DNA of 64,000 bases from RGIG7213 sp045545665 (GTDB lineage Bacteria > Bacillota > Clostridia > Oscillospirales > CAG-272): NCBI GenBank assembly GCA_045545665.1, contig JAZQBL010000025.1, positions 35,126 through 99,125 on the forward strand. The letters are read 5' to 3'. The translations under genes were made by a program, and so were the position numbers. Shown here one piece after another: positions 50,001 through 59,487 of this stretch. Numbering within the stretch: position 1 is the stretch's first letter; the number at the start of each line of letters is the position of its first letter. The notes beneath the pieces are model-generated. The model saw only the letters and a list, made by a program, of their open reading frames with translations. It made no database searches and was not told where the DNA came from.

Positions 50001-53000
50001 AATTATGCTTCCATCTTCCAAACGGGTAACGGAAATATGCGTATTCCCGTGCCGGACTATACTGTGGCATTGCCCGGTATCCAGGAAGAGATAGATACGA
50101 GCAAGGACGATGAAGAAGTCAAAGAAAATACGCAAAAAGTATACGGTATTGAAAGCATAACTGCAATAACCGGTTCAGACGGTACGTTCAAAGCGGGAAA
50201 TACCGATACGGAAAACTGTATCTACGGCAGAGTCGGCGACCGTATAACGATGCTGATATCAAACGGCGCAGATAAACAGAAGGTAGACGTCGTACTCGGC
50301 GGAACAGTGGAAAACGGCTGTGCTTCGACGGACGTTACGGAGATCACGGTAACGTATCCCGAAGGTGCGCCGAGAGTCAGCAGCCTTACGTACAGATATT
50401 CCAATTCAGTTAATAACGACTCTACCGACGAAAGCAACAGCTCAGTAAAAATATTCGATGATACTATAACGTTTACGGCGGTCGTATCCAATACGACAAA
50501 TTCGGAAATACGTCTTGTTGAAAAGCTTGAATTCGGTCTTTACGATAACGCAGGTAAGCGTTTGGGTAAATTTACCTCGTACAATCCCGATACGACTTTG
50601 CAAGGCGGTACGTTCAAGCTTGAAATTACGGGAATGAACCAGGTGTTCCACAACGGTGACCGCCTGCGAGTAAGCGTTGTTGAAAGAAAATATAAAGACG
50701 ACGGCACATACTATACCGTAACGTATCCCGAAGTGGAAACAGGTCTTTCGTTCTATATCGAAAACACCTTGATAGTTCCCAAAACGTACGATATAGAAGA
50801 TACGGAGGTTGTCGATATTCCGATAATCGGTCCTGCAACTGCGAGCGCTTCCTCGGGACTCCTCAGCTTTTCAAAAACGGAGTGGGGAACGGATGAAGCA
50901 GGCAGAGTGTCAGGTTATACACTTTCGATAAATGCCGACGTGCTGGCATACGGCACACAAACCCTCGGTACGCAGGAAAAACTGCAGAAATTCAGTGCAC
51001 TGCGTAAAGCGGCAGAAGACTCACAGAAAAATTTCGATGCGATCTCAGAAGTCGGAAAAAAAATAGACGACAGCTTTATGGCTGCACTTGAAGCGGTGAA
51101 ACAGACATCGACTCAGGAACAGACCGATGCCGCAAAACAAAAACTTGAAGATCTTGAATATCAGAAAAACGTATTTTATTCCAACTACGATGAAATGGAA
51201 CAAAATGCACGTGAGCCGCTTGCGGGATTCACTAAAGCCAAAGCTATGAAATTCAACGTCTTGATCTTGCTTGCGTTTGATTTTATGTACATTGCCGAAA
51301 GAAACGAATACGTATTCTGCTCGGGTACGGCGGGAGTAACGGTTGCGGCAAATTACAGCCAGAGCATCTATTCGGTAATATACGGCGTGCCTGTATTCGT
51401 TAACTTTACAGGCTCGGTGCAGGGCGACGTCTTCGTATATTATCCTTCGTTCAACGCGGACAACATAATGACTGCAGGCGATTTCGACAGATATTCGGGT
51501 GACGTTAAAAAAAGACTCGGCGAAACGGAAGCCGTCTTCGGACTTACCGCATCCATTATGGCACAGGCAGGTGTCGGTATGTGTAACGTGCTTTCTGCAA
51601 GAGGCTTCGTCAAGTACGGATTGCAGTTCAGTGTTCCCACTTGCGAAGCAAAAGAGAATTACGGTCTCTTGCTTATGGCATCCGGCGGTATCGGCTTCGA
51701 CTTGCTTTGTCTCAGTATCAATTACGAAGTAGGCAATTTCAAATACGGAATAGGAATTTTTAAGGATCAAACGAGCGTTTCGTTCCTCGGCATCGACGAT
51801 GAAGACCTTGTGTCATCAAGCGGTGCGAAAAACGGAGCTGATAACTCACAAAATTCGGTTCACGGCTACTATGCGGGTACTGCCGATATGTCAGATTTCG
51901 GTTACAACGGTCTGATCAAAGCTACACCTGACGAGGTAAGCAGAAACGTATTGCTTGACGATGCGGCAGAACGCACGCGTCCGCAGCTCATCTTGCTCGA
52001 AGACGGACGCCGTATGCTCTTCTTTATCGGAAACAGAAACAGCGGAAACGCACTCAACGATATGGCGCTGTTCTACACAGTGTACGAAAACGGTGAATGG
52101 TCAACACCCGAAATGATATCCGACGACGGAACGATGGATACAAATCCCGCCGTTCTTTACAAAAACGGCAAGACGGTCGTTGCCTGGGTCGATGCCAATA
52201 AAAAATTCACCGAAAGCGACAGCAATTTCGATAAGCTCAATTCATTGGGTATATCCGTTGCGGTATATGAAAACGGTGCCTTCGGTGAGGAGATCACGCT
52301 TGTTGATGATGAATTTTTCAATTTCGCACCCCAGCTCGACCTTATAGACGATAAGCTTTATTGCAGTTATATGAAGCGCGATATAAGCGGTGTGAAGACG
52401 GAAGAAGGACTCCTTGACCTTACAGCAACGTATTCCACAATGGCGTACGTAATATGCGACGTGCCGACGAGAACGGTCGATTCCAAAGGCTTTATAACCG
52501 TAAAGCATCCTACCCTTACAGACCCGCTCGTATTCGACTACGAAAGTGAAGCTGTAAGCGTGCACGGCAAAAATTATATACTTGCAACTTATACAGTCGA
52601 TGGAGACGGCAATCTTAACACACACGAGGACCGTGAGCTCTTCTTAGCTGTAACCGACGTCGATTCAAAGACTGTCTATTATCCTATACCGATGACGAAC
52701 GATTCTGTCAGCCAGTCAAATCCCGGTCTTACGAATATAGACGGTACTGTATATCTCACTTGGCTTGAAAACGGCGGTCTGTTCAATCTTTTTGACGTAA
52801 GCAGTATGCTTGACGCCATGTTCGATCCCGAATCACCGGCGTCGACCGTTTACTTGCAGAGTGCCGAGAACGGTGAAAAGGAATGGTACAGAAAAACAGC
52901 GGAAGAACTTGGAATAGATGAAGAGGCATACAGCCGCACTTTGTTTGAAGAGTTGTATTTCGGCGATATAAGCTCCGAAAAGGAAAATCTTCAGCAGGAT

Positions 53001-54650
53001 GAATCCTCTGTGGTGAGCATTTCCGATTACCGCCTCGTAACAAACGGTGACGATATATACATATTCTACACGTCAGCGGATACTAAAGAGGGCGATAACG
53101 GCGTTGAACTGTTCGGTGCTCATTATCAGAGAGACGTCGTTGAAAATTCCGATACGTCCGATATAGATGACACAGACGCTTATGAAAAGTGGGGCTTCGG
53201 AAAGGCAGTTCAGATAACGGATTACGGTAAAGTGATAGATGAATTTGATATTGCCATGACTGAAGAAAACGATATATTCGTCGTTTCAAACCATTACGAT
53301 CAGCGAATAGACGAAAACGGAAATGTTTGCAGAGGTAAAAATCAGCTTGTTGAAATCGAATTCACGCCTAAGGGCTCGGTAAACGTAAAACAGGGCAACG
53401 TATTACTCCCGTTGAGTTTTGTTAAAGGAAGTACGGAAAACATATCGTTTACGGTACATAACGAGGGACTTATCCCGACCTCAGGCTTTGACTATACGGT
53501 AAGTATGGTAAAGGACGGAGAGAAAACAGTCATCGCAAGTGATTCTGTTGACGTTAGCCTTGAAGCAACCCAAACGTATGAAATAACAGTTCCGTGGACT
53601 ATCCCCGAGGATATTTCAAACGCTTATCTTGAGATAACCGTTAATGAACGCGACGTAAGCATTCCTTCTTCCAATACTTTTGAAGAAGAATTACCGTATG
53701 AGAGCGTTTTGAGCTTTACCGATTACGAGATAAAGAAGCAAAACGGAGAGCGTTTCGTATACGCAACGATCAAGAATATCGGCAATAAAGATGCGGAAAG
53801 CTGCACAGGCAAGCTTACAAGAACCGAAGAAGCGGAGGATGCAGAGCTTTACTGCGAATTCGATATTCCCGCACTTGCTTCCGGTGAAAGCTTTGATATC
53901 GTGCTTCCGTTCGTTCCCTCGGTCGATGATTTTACATCACTCGGATACATTGATGTGAAGCTTGCAACGTATAAAGGCGAGAAAGAACACTCCTCGGTAT
54001 TAATGAAGTTTATTCCCGGTGTTCCCGTATGTGCCGAGATCAACGGCGGCAAAAAGGAAATCGAGCTTGCAGACGGAATGACGTACGGCGTCGACGTGAA
54101 AGCGGCACCGTGGGAAAAACTTGCAGGCGACGTTGTGTATATGACAGAGGATCCGACTGTTGCAACGGTTGACGAAAACGGTGTTGTCACAGCTAACGCA
54201 AGCGGAAAAACAATACTTCACGCTTATTATCCGTCATGCGGAATACGCACCACTGTTGAAATAAATGTAAAGGCAGATCCCACAGTTCCCGATCCCACCT
54301 ATACGGTTTCGGTGAACGAAGCCGAACACGGTACAGTGACGGTAGATAAAAACGAATGCAAGGAAAATGACACCGTTACAATAACCGCAACTCCCGATTT
54401 CGGCTACAAAACGGAAAGAGTGACAGTAACGGATGCAAACGGAAACATTGTTACCGTTAAAGATAATAAAAACGGTACGTACAGCTTCGTTCAGCCTGTA
54501 CATAATGTGACGGTCGACGTTGTGTTCGTTGTTGACAGCGAGGCGGATAACCCTCCGACGTTCGATGCAACAGCCATTACGGCACTTGTAACCGTTATAT
54601 CCTTTGCTTCGACCGTGCTTTTGAATAAAAAGCTCAGAGGCAGATCTTAA
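47004..54650 (+). CDS. Giant secreted multidomain surface protein (Calx-beta, CARDB-like, Big2, InlB-like B repeat)
   Basis: The 2548-residue protein starts at 47004 (AAGGAG 8 bp before) and has a Sec signal peptide ending near ASAHAH. Recognisable parts, in order: two Calx-beta modules (about 45-360, DDDKSEGDENFSVLLTD), interrupted by an acidic Glu-rich insert. A long beta-rich region follows to about 1320, then a helical, coiled-coil-like segment (about 1325-1410). A beta-sheet domain is near 1430-1620. A repeat region resembling a beta-propeller (about 1655-2060) has motifs such as NPAVLYKNGKTVVAWVD. Two CARDB-like Ig domains (about 2130-2330), a Big2 domain (2345-2425) and a divergent InlB B-repeat (2430-2510) follow. 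A final hydrophobic helix and KLRGRS are a likely anchor. It is probably an adhesin or scaffold; no enzyme domain was recognised. Confidence 0.85.
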   Translation: MRKCEFTKNVKGIVKRAVSFALAFVIALPVVMESSLPASAHAHVYYELESKRINKEDLPDGNTVYFGTVSATLDEANRYYAVSVYREGDVSEKASVDIHTVDMTALYGKDYELVMPGTLEYLSDKNVLETYVDGALAAEELIENGEKPESSLDKLFENEDENDTETSTEEKSALAQQKEEATGEPTRETYSTEYADMLQSVLEGVTPDVINELQYSSCATLEFKPGEDEKKVYFRLIDDDKSEGDENFSVLLTDPDGVEVYEVPSISVTIKDNEPVVHSQISFTKAEYDSAGDTVTLEVERNGAEYSLVDMRIFTSEKTAKAGINYEALDTTLAFMPYETKKEVKLNVAGEGDFSVTLGDFKGCEAGDTVSTEISISKANGAPALLASDGMSEFEISFGEVINGEEKKYTVKYKPGEPTGKIIDTSYTPDLEVGCYYFALDKDLGGYFSYSESQFNGDKPGSAGTLCCEYVDTGVQNTSYGDLAYYSGRTWYNGKVWTSGAVVMPGVYYQFVSGDIESTSDFGSGQKFRINSTTLGKNSYTSGKFGRSQTQVAIKMDNIGNTANNKKFHVSFDAIDDNKHGTPKAYLRVYGAVAMYKKYVVSISDPAQMSYLTGNISNGQPERAMFTPVQMTVKCGALSTMGTGDTRDIYASPDTSSTNLVFTENEVKVNGNSGKFGTLKGYRITINPDAGKNAVTVTYPDDLINYMQDTKIKKGEYLDYKEAAVNKQKEKILANLTTVPYDAYFVDWIDYVQKEVINYKLGYYQRLHFEPIYDYEEVSVKVVGASGGVDASFVNDNISQHGDYVFHAGDVLDLRSVCNDTHYRAVGYEYSPDKGTNYYRFPGLTTLCLMPGKESGYYIRPAVDGNDNRIEIVFKDGAENYFTVNGIDYQGLVDNAALVNNNLGGRYILDINKSGKTVFERMNPTTGEIYSISIVSNSDDENYVYIPVITDNMTGTVYKTKQLYFNARSNKDDNVLTVSYEKVPKSEIVKFSVSGTVVTNYASIFQTGNGNMRIPVPDYTVALPGIQEEIDTSKDDEEVKENTQKVYGIESITAITGSDGTFKAGNTDTENCIYGRVGDRITMLISNGADKQKVDVVLGGTVENGCASTDVTEITVTYPEGAPRVSSLTYRYSNSVNNDSTDESNSSVKIFDDTITFTAVVSNTTNSEIRLVEKLEFGLYDNAGKRLGKFTSYNPDTTLQGGTFKLEITGMNQVFHNGDRLRVSVVERKYKDDGTYYTVTYPEVETGLSFYIENTLIVPKTYDIEDTEVVDIPIIGPATASASSGLLSFSKTEWGTDEAGRVSGYTLSINADVLAYGTQTLGTQEKLQKFSALRKAAEDSQKNFDAISEVGKKIDDSFMAALEAVKQTSTQEQTDAAKQKLEDLEYQKNVFYSNYDEMEQNAREPLAGFTKAKAMKFNVLILLAFDFMYIAERNEYVFCSGTAGVTVAANYSQSIYSVIYGVPVFVNFTGSVQGDVFVYYPSFNADNIMTAGDFDRYSGDVKKRLGETEAVFGLTASIMAQAGVGMCNVLSARGFVKYGLQFSVPTCEAKENYGLLLMASGGIGFDLLCLSINYEVGNFKYGIGIFKDQTSVSFLGIDDEDLVSSSGAKNGADNSQNSVHGYYAGTADMSDFGYNGLIKATPDEVSRNVLLDDAAERTRPQLILLEDGRRMLFFIGNRNSGNALNDMALFYTVYENGEWSTPEMISDDGTMDTNPAVLYKNGKTVVAWVDANKKFTESDSNFDKLNSLGISVAVYENGAFGEEITLVDDEFFNFAPQLDLIDDKLYCSYMKRDISGVKTEEGLLDLTATYSTMAYVICDVPTRTVDSKGFITVKHPTLTDPLVFDYESEAVSVHGKNYILATYTVDGDGNLNTHEDRELFLAVTDVDSKTVYYPIPMTNDSVSQSNPGLTNIDGTVYLTWLENGGLFNLFDVSSMLDAMFDPESPASTVYLQSAENGEKEWYRKTAEELGIDEEAYSRTLFEELYFGDISSEKENLQQDESSVVSISDYRLVTNGDDIYIFYTSADTKEGDNGVELFGAHYQRDVVENSDTSDIDDTDAYEKWGFGKAVQITDYGKVIDEFDIAMTEENDIFVVSNHYDQRIDENGNVCRGKNQLVEIEFTPKGSVNVKQGNVLLPLSFVKGSTENISFTVHNEGLIPTSGFDYTVSMVKDGEKTVIASDSVDVSLEATQTYEITVPWTIPEDISNAYLEITVNERDVSIPSSNTFEEELPYESVLSFTDYEIKKQNGERFVYATIKNIGNKDAESCTGKLTRTEEAEDAELYCEFDIPALASGESFDIVLPFVPSVDDFTSLGYIDVKLATYKGEKEHSSVLMKFIPGVPVCAEINGGKKEIELADGMTYGVDVKAAPWEKLAGDVVYMTEDPTVATVDENGVVTANASGKTILHAYYPSCGIRTTVEINVKADPTVPDPTYTVSVNEAEHGTVTVDKNECKENDTVTITATPDFGYKTERVTVTDANGNIVTVKDNKNGTYSFVQPVHNVTVDVVFVVDSEADNPPTFDATAITALVTVISFASTVLLNKKLRGRS

Positions 54651-54699
54651 GCTTGACTTTAACGGAAATCGTAAATTCAGTTCAACTGAATAAACGTGT

Positions 54700-54749
54700 A
54701 TATGCACCTTCGGAATTTGACGATTCCGAAGGTGCATATCTCTTTTTTA
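54700..54749 (+). terminator. Terminator of the giant surface protein gene
   Basis: 17-bp perfect stem with ATATGCACCTTCGGAAT and its complement (54700-54716 and 54723-54739), loop TTGACG, then TCTCTTTTTT. Confidence 0.94.
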
Positions 54750-54854
54750 TCCAAATTTTTGCAAAACTTAATGTTTACATTATCTTTGTATAATTTAAAA
54801 AAGCCGTATGTTATTATATAAACAGAGTATCCATCATTTTTTTGGGGGGAAATT

Positions 54855-57800
54855 ATGAATCTTAAAAAAGCTTTAGCTGTGATCCTTTCAGCTGCTACGG
54901 TCTACTCACCGATCATGTCCGTTTATGCGTACGATACGGAAACAGCAGTCGGTGATATCACTTCGGATGTGATCGAAGTACCGAACGTGAATTCTTCAAC
55001 GGGTGCGTGCGGTGTAAATGCCGTGTGGACACTTAGTGATGACGGAACGCTTACAATAAGCGGTACGGGAGATATGGCGGATTATACGTCAGACTCATCC
55101 GCTCCGTGGGGTACTGACGGTGCATCCGTTAAGAAAGTTATCATAGGCGACGAAATTACAAGCGTGGGTGAATTTGCTTTCTACTCGCTTGAAAATCTCA
55201 CGTCTGTTGTCATCGGCAAGAGTGTCGTAAACGTAGGCGACTGTGCGTTTTTGAATTGTTCAAAGCTTGCAACGATAACGGTTGATGCAGATAACGGATA
55301 TTATTCAAGCGATGAGTACGGCGCATTGTTCAATAAGGACAAAACGGTGCTTATTCAATATCCTGCAGGCAATGAAAATAAAGCATATACCGTTCCCGAC
55401 GGTGTTGAAAGTATCGGTAACGGCGCATTTACGTATGCGTTGAATCTTATAGCTGTCGATATTGCAGACAGCGTTACAAATATAAGCGAAGGTGCGTTTT
55501 TCGGTTGTGAAAGCCTGAGATCTGCCGATATCGGCACCGGTGTTGTAAGTATCGGATACGGTGCATTTGCGTTTTGCTCAAGCCTTCAGAGTATAAAAAT
55601 ACCGTCAAGCGTTACGAGTATAGGTGGCCGTGCATTTTCGGATTGCTACAGCCTTGTATCCGTGACGGTCCCCGACGGCGTTGAAATTATAGGAGAGGGA
55701 GCATTTTATTGGTGTGAAAATCTTACGTCCGTAACAGTTGGTGCAGGCGTTAAAACTATGGGCGACTATGCGTTTGCATACTGCTCAAACCTTGCTTCCG
55801 TTACAATACCGTCAAGCGTTACGAGTATAGGTGGATTTGCTTTTGAGGAATGCTCGAGTATTGAATACGTATGGTATGACGGATATCAGACCGATTGGGA
55901 TAAGATCGATATAAAAGATAATAACGAATTTCTTTCAGCGTCTACAGTCGTGTACAGTGACGGCGATCCGAAAAAAGTAATAGAATCCGGTACAAGTGAA
56001 CAAGGTCTGATGTACATACTTACTTTCGGCGGAACACTTGTTATAACCGGTGACGGCGGTATTGATGCTTCGGAATTCAGCTATATGAACAGTATCAGCC
56101 ATATCGTGATCGAAGAAGGTGTCACGAGCATAGGCAAGGAAGCATTTCTCGGTTGCTCGAATGTCAAGACCGTGACGATCTCTGCGAGTGTGACAAGCAT
56201 AGGAAACGATGCGTTTTCTGATTGTCCCTGTATTGAATCCGTAACGGTCGATGAAAATAACGGTTACTATTCAAGTGATGAATACGGCGTTCTGTTTGAT
56301 AAAAATAAAACCAAGCTTATCCTTTTCCCTTCGTGCGGAGCAATGACAAGCTACACTGTTCCTGACGGTGTTTTAAGTGTTGAAAGCGGTGCTTTTGCCG
56401 GTTGTACAATAACGTCGATCACCGTTCCTTCAACTGTGACAAGCGTAGGAAACGGCGTGTTTAAAGGTTGTCTTGCCCTTTTGGATGTGTATTATGCAGG
56501 AAGCATAAACGATTGGAACAATATAACCGTCGGTACTGAAAACGAACCTCTTTTGAATGCAAACGTACATTTTGAGAAAATCGAAAGACTCATTTTGCAA
56601 ACGGGTGTTTGCGGTGAAAACGTTTCGTTTACTTTGTACGGAGACGGGGAGCTCGTTATAAGCGGTACCGGAAATATGACGAATTATACCACAGCAACAG
56701 CTGTTCCGTGGTACAGCAACCGTACGATGATAGAAAAAGCGGTAATCGAAAACGGTGTTACAAGCATAGGCAATCTTGCGTTTCACTATTGTACGGCTCT
56801 TTCATCGGTAGATATCCCGAGCGGTGTCAAAACGATAGGAAACAGTGCGTTTGAGGTTTGTTCAAGTCTTACCTCAGTTACTCTTCCCGATGACGTTACA
56901 AGCATAGGCGATTATGCTTTTTGCGCATGTAAAGGCATTACGGAGATAACGATCCCCGAAGGCGTTACAAGTATCGGCGAAGGCGCATTTGAGGGTTGCT
57001 CTCAGCTTACGTCGATAATTCTGCCGAACGGAGTCAAAACTCTCGGAGAACGAGCATTCTATCAGTGCGAAAATCTTGAGTGTGTGACGTTAGGAAACGG
57101 CATTACGAATATAAATGAAAGTACGTTTTACCGTTGCTCAAGTCTTTCGTCCGTAACTTTTGGAAACAACGTCAAAGGTATAGGAAACCGTGCGTTTTAT
57201 AACTGTGTAAGCCTTGTATCGATAACGATCCCCGATAGTGTTATACGAATCGGTAAGGAGGCGTTTTGCTGGTGTGGAAATCTCGCCTTTGCGGATATCG
57301 GAATAGGTGTTGCGATAGTAGACCAGAGTGCATTTTACCGTTGCTCAAGCCTTAAAGACGTTTATTACAAGGGAAGTGAAGAGCAGTGGAACGGCATTAC
57401 GGTAGGAAGTAATAACTCCGCACTTACGAACGCTGACATAACATTCGGAACGGTAGAAATAAACGCTGTCGGTATACGTGTGGAAACACTGCCGAAAACA
57501 CAGTACTATTACGGCGAAGAGCTTTCGGTCGAAGGCTTGACGGTGTATATGGTGTATTCAGACGGAAGCGCTGAAAAGATCGAAGATTATACAGTGTCCG
57601 GATACGATAAATACAGCTACGGAATTCAGTTTGTTACAATTACTTCAGGTACCTTCACATGTGAGTATAAAGTAAACGTAAGGATCTCGCCGACAACGTC
57701 GTGCACGGCTCCTCTGGCTGCGGGTATGACGGTAGGAGAGCTTTCGGCAGCTTATTCGGATTATACGGTGTTTATATTCGATAATGACAAAGAAACGCTG

Positions 57801-58052
57801 ATGTCGGACGATGACGTTATTAAAACGGGTTGCCGTATCCAGCTTATCGAAAATAATATTGCAAAAGAAAGCATTTCGGTAATTGTCGGCGGTGACGTAA
57901 CGGGAGACGGTATCGTAAACGGCAAAGACCTTATAAGAGTCAAAAAACAGATACTCGAAGGCGGTGCCGTTGAATATCCCGAATACGCAGATATAAACTG
58001 CGACGGTACAGTTGACGAAAACGACCTTTCTGCCCTTACAGCAATGATGTAA
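54855..58052 (+). CDS. Secreted BspA-type leucine-rich-repeat protein with Ig-like domain and type I dockerin
   Basis: The 1065-residue protein has a signal peptide (about 1-25). Three tandem LRR_5 modules follow: about 49-370, 376-583 and 583-870. Each opens with a LTISGTGDM-like cap, continues with repeats of the form VTIPSSVTSIGGRAFSDC, and closes with a DVYYxGSxxxWNxI cap. A bacterial Ig-like domain (about 875-945, EELSVEGLTVYMVYSDGS) and a linker follow. Residues 1012-1065 form a type I dockerin with two calcium loops, GDVTGDGIVNGKDL and ADINCDGTVDENDL. The dockerin implies attachment to a cohesin-bearing partner. A strong G-rich site lies before ATG. No catalytic domain was seen. Confidence 0.92.
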   Translation: MNLKKALAVILSAATVYSPIMSVYAYDTETAVGDITSDVIEVPNVNSSTGACGVNAVWTLSDDGTLTISGTGDMADYTSDSSAPWGTDGASVKKVIIGDEITSVGEFAFYSLENLTSVVIGKSVVNVGDCAFLNCSKLATITVDADNGYYSSDEYGALFNKDKTVLIQYPAGNENKAYTVPDGVESIGNGAFTYALNLIAVDIADSVTNISEGAFFGCESLRSADIGTGVVSIGYGAFAFCSSLQSIKIPSSVTSIGGRAFSDCYSLVSVTVPDGVEIIGEGAFYWCENLTSVTVGAGVKTMGDYAFAYCSNLASVTIPSSVTSIGGFAFEECSSIEYVWYDGYQTDWDKIDIKDNNEFLSASTVVYSDGDPKKVIESGTSEQGLMYILTFGGTLVITGDGGIDASEFSYMNSISHIVIEEGVTSIGKEAFLGCSNVKTVTISASVTSIGNDAFSDCPCIESVTVDENNGYYSSDEYGVLFDKNKTKLILFPSCGAMTSYTVPDGVLSVESGAFAGCTITSITVPSTVTSVGNGVFKGCLALLDVYYAGSINDWNNITVGTENEPLLNANVHFEKIERLILQTGVCGENVSFTLYGDGELVISGTGNMTNYTTATAVPWYSNRTMIEKAVIENGVTSIGNLAFHYCTALSSVDIPSGVKTIGNSAFEVCSSLTSVTLPDDVTSIGDYAFCACKGITEITIPEGVTSIGEGAFEGCSQLTSIILPNGVKTLGERAFYQCENLECVTLGNGITNINESTFYRCSSLSSVTFGNNVKGIGNRAFYNCVSLVSITIPDSVIRIGKEAFCWCGNLAFADIGIGVAIVDQSAFYRCSSLKDVYYKGSEEQWNGITVGSNNSALTNADITFGTVEINAVGIRVETLPKTQYYYGEELSVEGLTVYMVYSDGSAEKIEDYTVSGYDKYSYGIQFVTITSGTFTCEYKVNVRISPTTSCTAPLAAGMTVGELSAAYSDYTVFIFDNDKETLMSDDDVIKTGCRIQLIENNIAKESISVIVGGDVTGDGIVNGKDLIRVKKQILEGGAVEYPEYADINCDGTVDENDLSALTAMM

Positions 58053-58081
58053 AGATCGGTTCAAACAGTTGAATTGAAAAT

Positions 58082-58111
58082 GGGTGGGCATATCGCTCAC
58101 CCGTTTCTGTT
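58082..58111 (+). terminator. Terminator of the LRR-dockerin gene
   Basis: GGGTGGGC-ATATC-GCTCACCC followed by GTTTCTGTT; a short but GC-rich stem. Confidence 0.7.
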
Positions 58112-58203
58112 ATGTAGAATTGCTTGGTCCGATTTTAAGACCCACAAAGTTCTTATCACATTATATAATGAAAATACGGAATATGTCGAAAAAGGAGAAG
58201 ATA

Positions 58204-58893
58204 ATGAAAGACGAATGTCTTATATGCGGTGAGCCGCTTGAATATTTGTCAAGCGATATACTTTTGGAGTGCGGACTTTGCCATAAAAAAGAAAAAAGCA
58301 ATACGGTGTGTATAAAAGGTCATTACGTGTGTAACGACTGCCACACACAGGGAATGGACAGTATTATCGGTCTTTGCCTTAAAGAACAGTCGAAAGATCC
58401 TATAGAGATACTCGAAAAAATGATGGCGCTCCCGTTTTGCCATATGCACGGGCCGGAGCATCACGTTATGGTCGGATCCGCACTTCTGACGGCGTATAAA
58501 AATTCAGGCGGCGAATTAGATCTGCATAAAGCACTTTCGGAAATGCAATCACGAGGTAAAAAAGTTCCCGGCGGTGCGTGCGGTTATTGGGGAGCTTGCG
58601 GTGCGGGAATAAGTGCAGGTATGTTTATATCCATTATAACAAACTCAACACCGCTTAAAAAAGAGCCTTGGGGACTTTCAAATATGATGACAGCGGCGGC
58701 TTTGGAAGCTATAGGGAAGCTCGGCGGTCCGCGTTGCTGTAAACGCAATTCTTATACGGCTATCATTGAAGCTGCGGCGTTTGTAAAAGAACGTTTCGGC
58801 GTTGAAATGCAGTTGGATCCGTCAAGGATAAAATGCACACGTTCTTTACAGAACAATCAGTGCAAGAAAAAAGATTGTCCGTTTTATGAATAA
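58204..58893 (+). CDS. DUF5714-like cysteine-rich protein
   Basis: The 229-residue protein has an N-terminal CLICGEPLEYL and CGLCHKKE zinc-ribbon-like pair. Family-like motifs then follow: FCHMHGPEHHVMVG, GKKVPGGACGYWGACGAGISAG, LGGPRCCKRNSYTAI and the terminal CKKKDCPFYE. These match my memory of the DUF5714 family, whose biochemical role is unknown. The many conserved Cys and His residues suggest metal or cofactor binding. The start at 58204 has AAAGGAG upstream; the frame extends 40 codons further without a site. Confidence 0.8.
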   Translation: MKDECLICGEPLEYLSSDILLECGLCHKKEKSNTVCIKGHYVCNDCHTQGMDSIIGLCLKEQSKDPIEILEKMMALPFCHMHGPEHHVMVGSALLTAYKNSGGELDLHKALSEMQSRGKKVPGGACGYWGACGAGISAGMFISIITNSTPLKKEPWGLSNMMTAAALEAIGKLGGPRCCKRNSYTAIIEAAAFVKERFGVEMQLDPSRIKCTRSLQNNQCKKKDCPFYE

Positions 58894-58915
58894 TAAAGAT
58901 GAAGAGGTAGTACAT

Positions 58916-59329
58916 ATGTGGTTCGTTTTTGCACTGCTTTCCGCAGTATTTGCATCACTTACTTCAATATTGGCAAAGGTCGGTATTGATGGGGTGAATT
59001 CCAATCTTGCAACCGCCGTAAGAACGGTCGTTGTGGTGGTTATGTCATGGGGAATGGTATTTATTACAAACAGTCAGAACGGTATTTTTGATATAAGCAA
59101 AAAAAGCTGGTTGTTTTTGATACTGTCGGGCTTGGCAACGGGTGCTTCCTGGCTGTGCTATTACAAAGCGTTACAAATGGGGCAGGCGTCAAAGGTGGTT
59201 CCCGTTGATAAATTGAGTGTCATTATTACACTTGTGTTGGCGTTTGTATTTTTGCACGAACAATTTACACCAAAATCATTGCTCGGATGCGTTTTTATAG
59301 GAATAGGAACGCTTCTTATGGTGGTTTGA
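58916..59329 (+). CDS. EamA family transporter, single-domain (half-size)
   Basis: The 137-residue protein has four to five hydrophobic helices and one EamA domain: LLSAVFASLTSILAKVGI at the start, GLATGASWLCYYKAL in the middle, and VPVDKLSVIITLVLAFVFLHE near the end. Standard EamA exporters have two such domains; this one would have to dimerise, as small multidrug resistance proteins do. The start at 58916 is preceded by GAGG 8 bp away; the frame also opens at 58886, overlapping the upstream gene. It probably shares its transcript. Confidence 0.88.
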   Translation: MWFVFALLSAVFASLTSILAKVGIDGVNSNLATAVRTVVVVVMSWGMVFITNSQNGIFDISKKSWLFLILSGLATGASWLCYYKALQMGQASKVVPVDKLSVIITLVLAFVFLHEQFTPKSLLGCVFIGIGTLLMVV

Positions 59330-59487
59330 AAATGTTTTTGTAACCGCAAAACATTTATGGTGCGTATCACAAAAATTATAAGACTGATAATTACATGATA
59401 AATGCGAATTGCTTACACTTTTGAATTTATGTTTTAAGGCTATAGCACAAAATATTGAATTTTTTGTGTCATTACCCTCTTAAGGAC

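Noticed and set aside
51045..51770. 241-codon open frame on the minus strand
   Set aside because: Antisense shadow within the giant surface protein gene.
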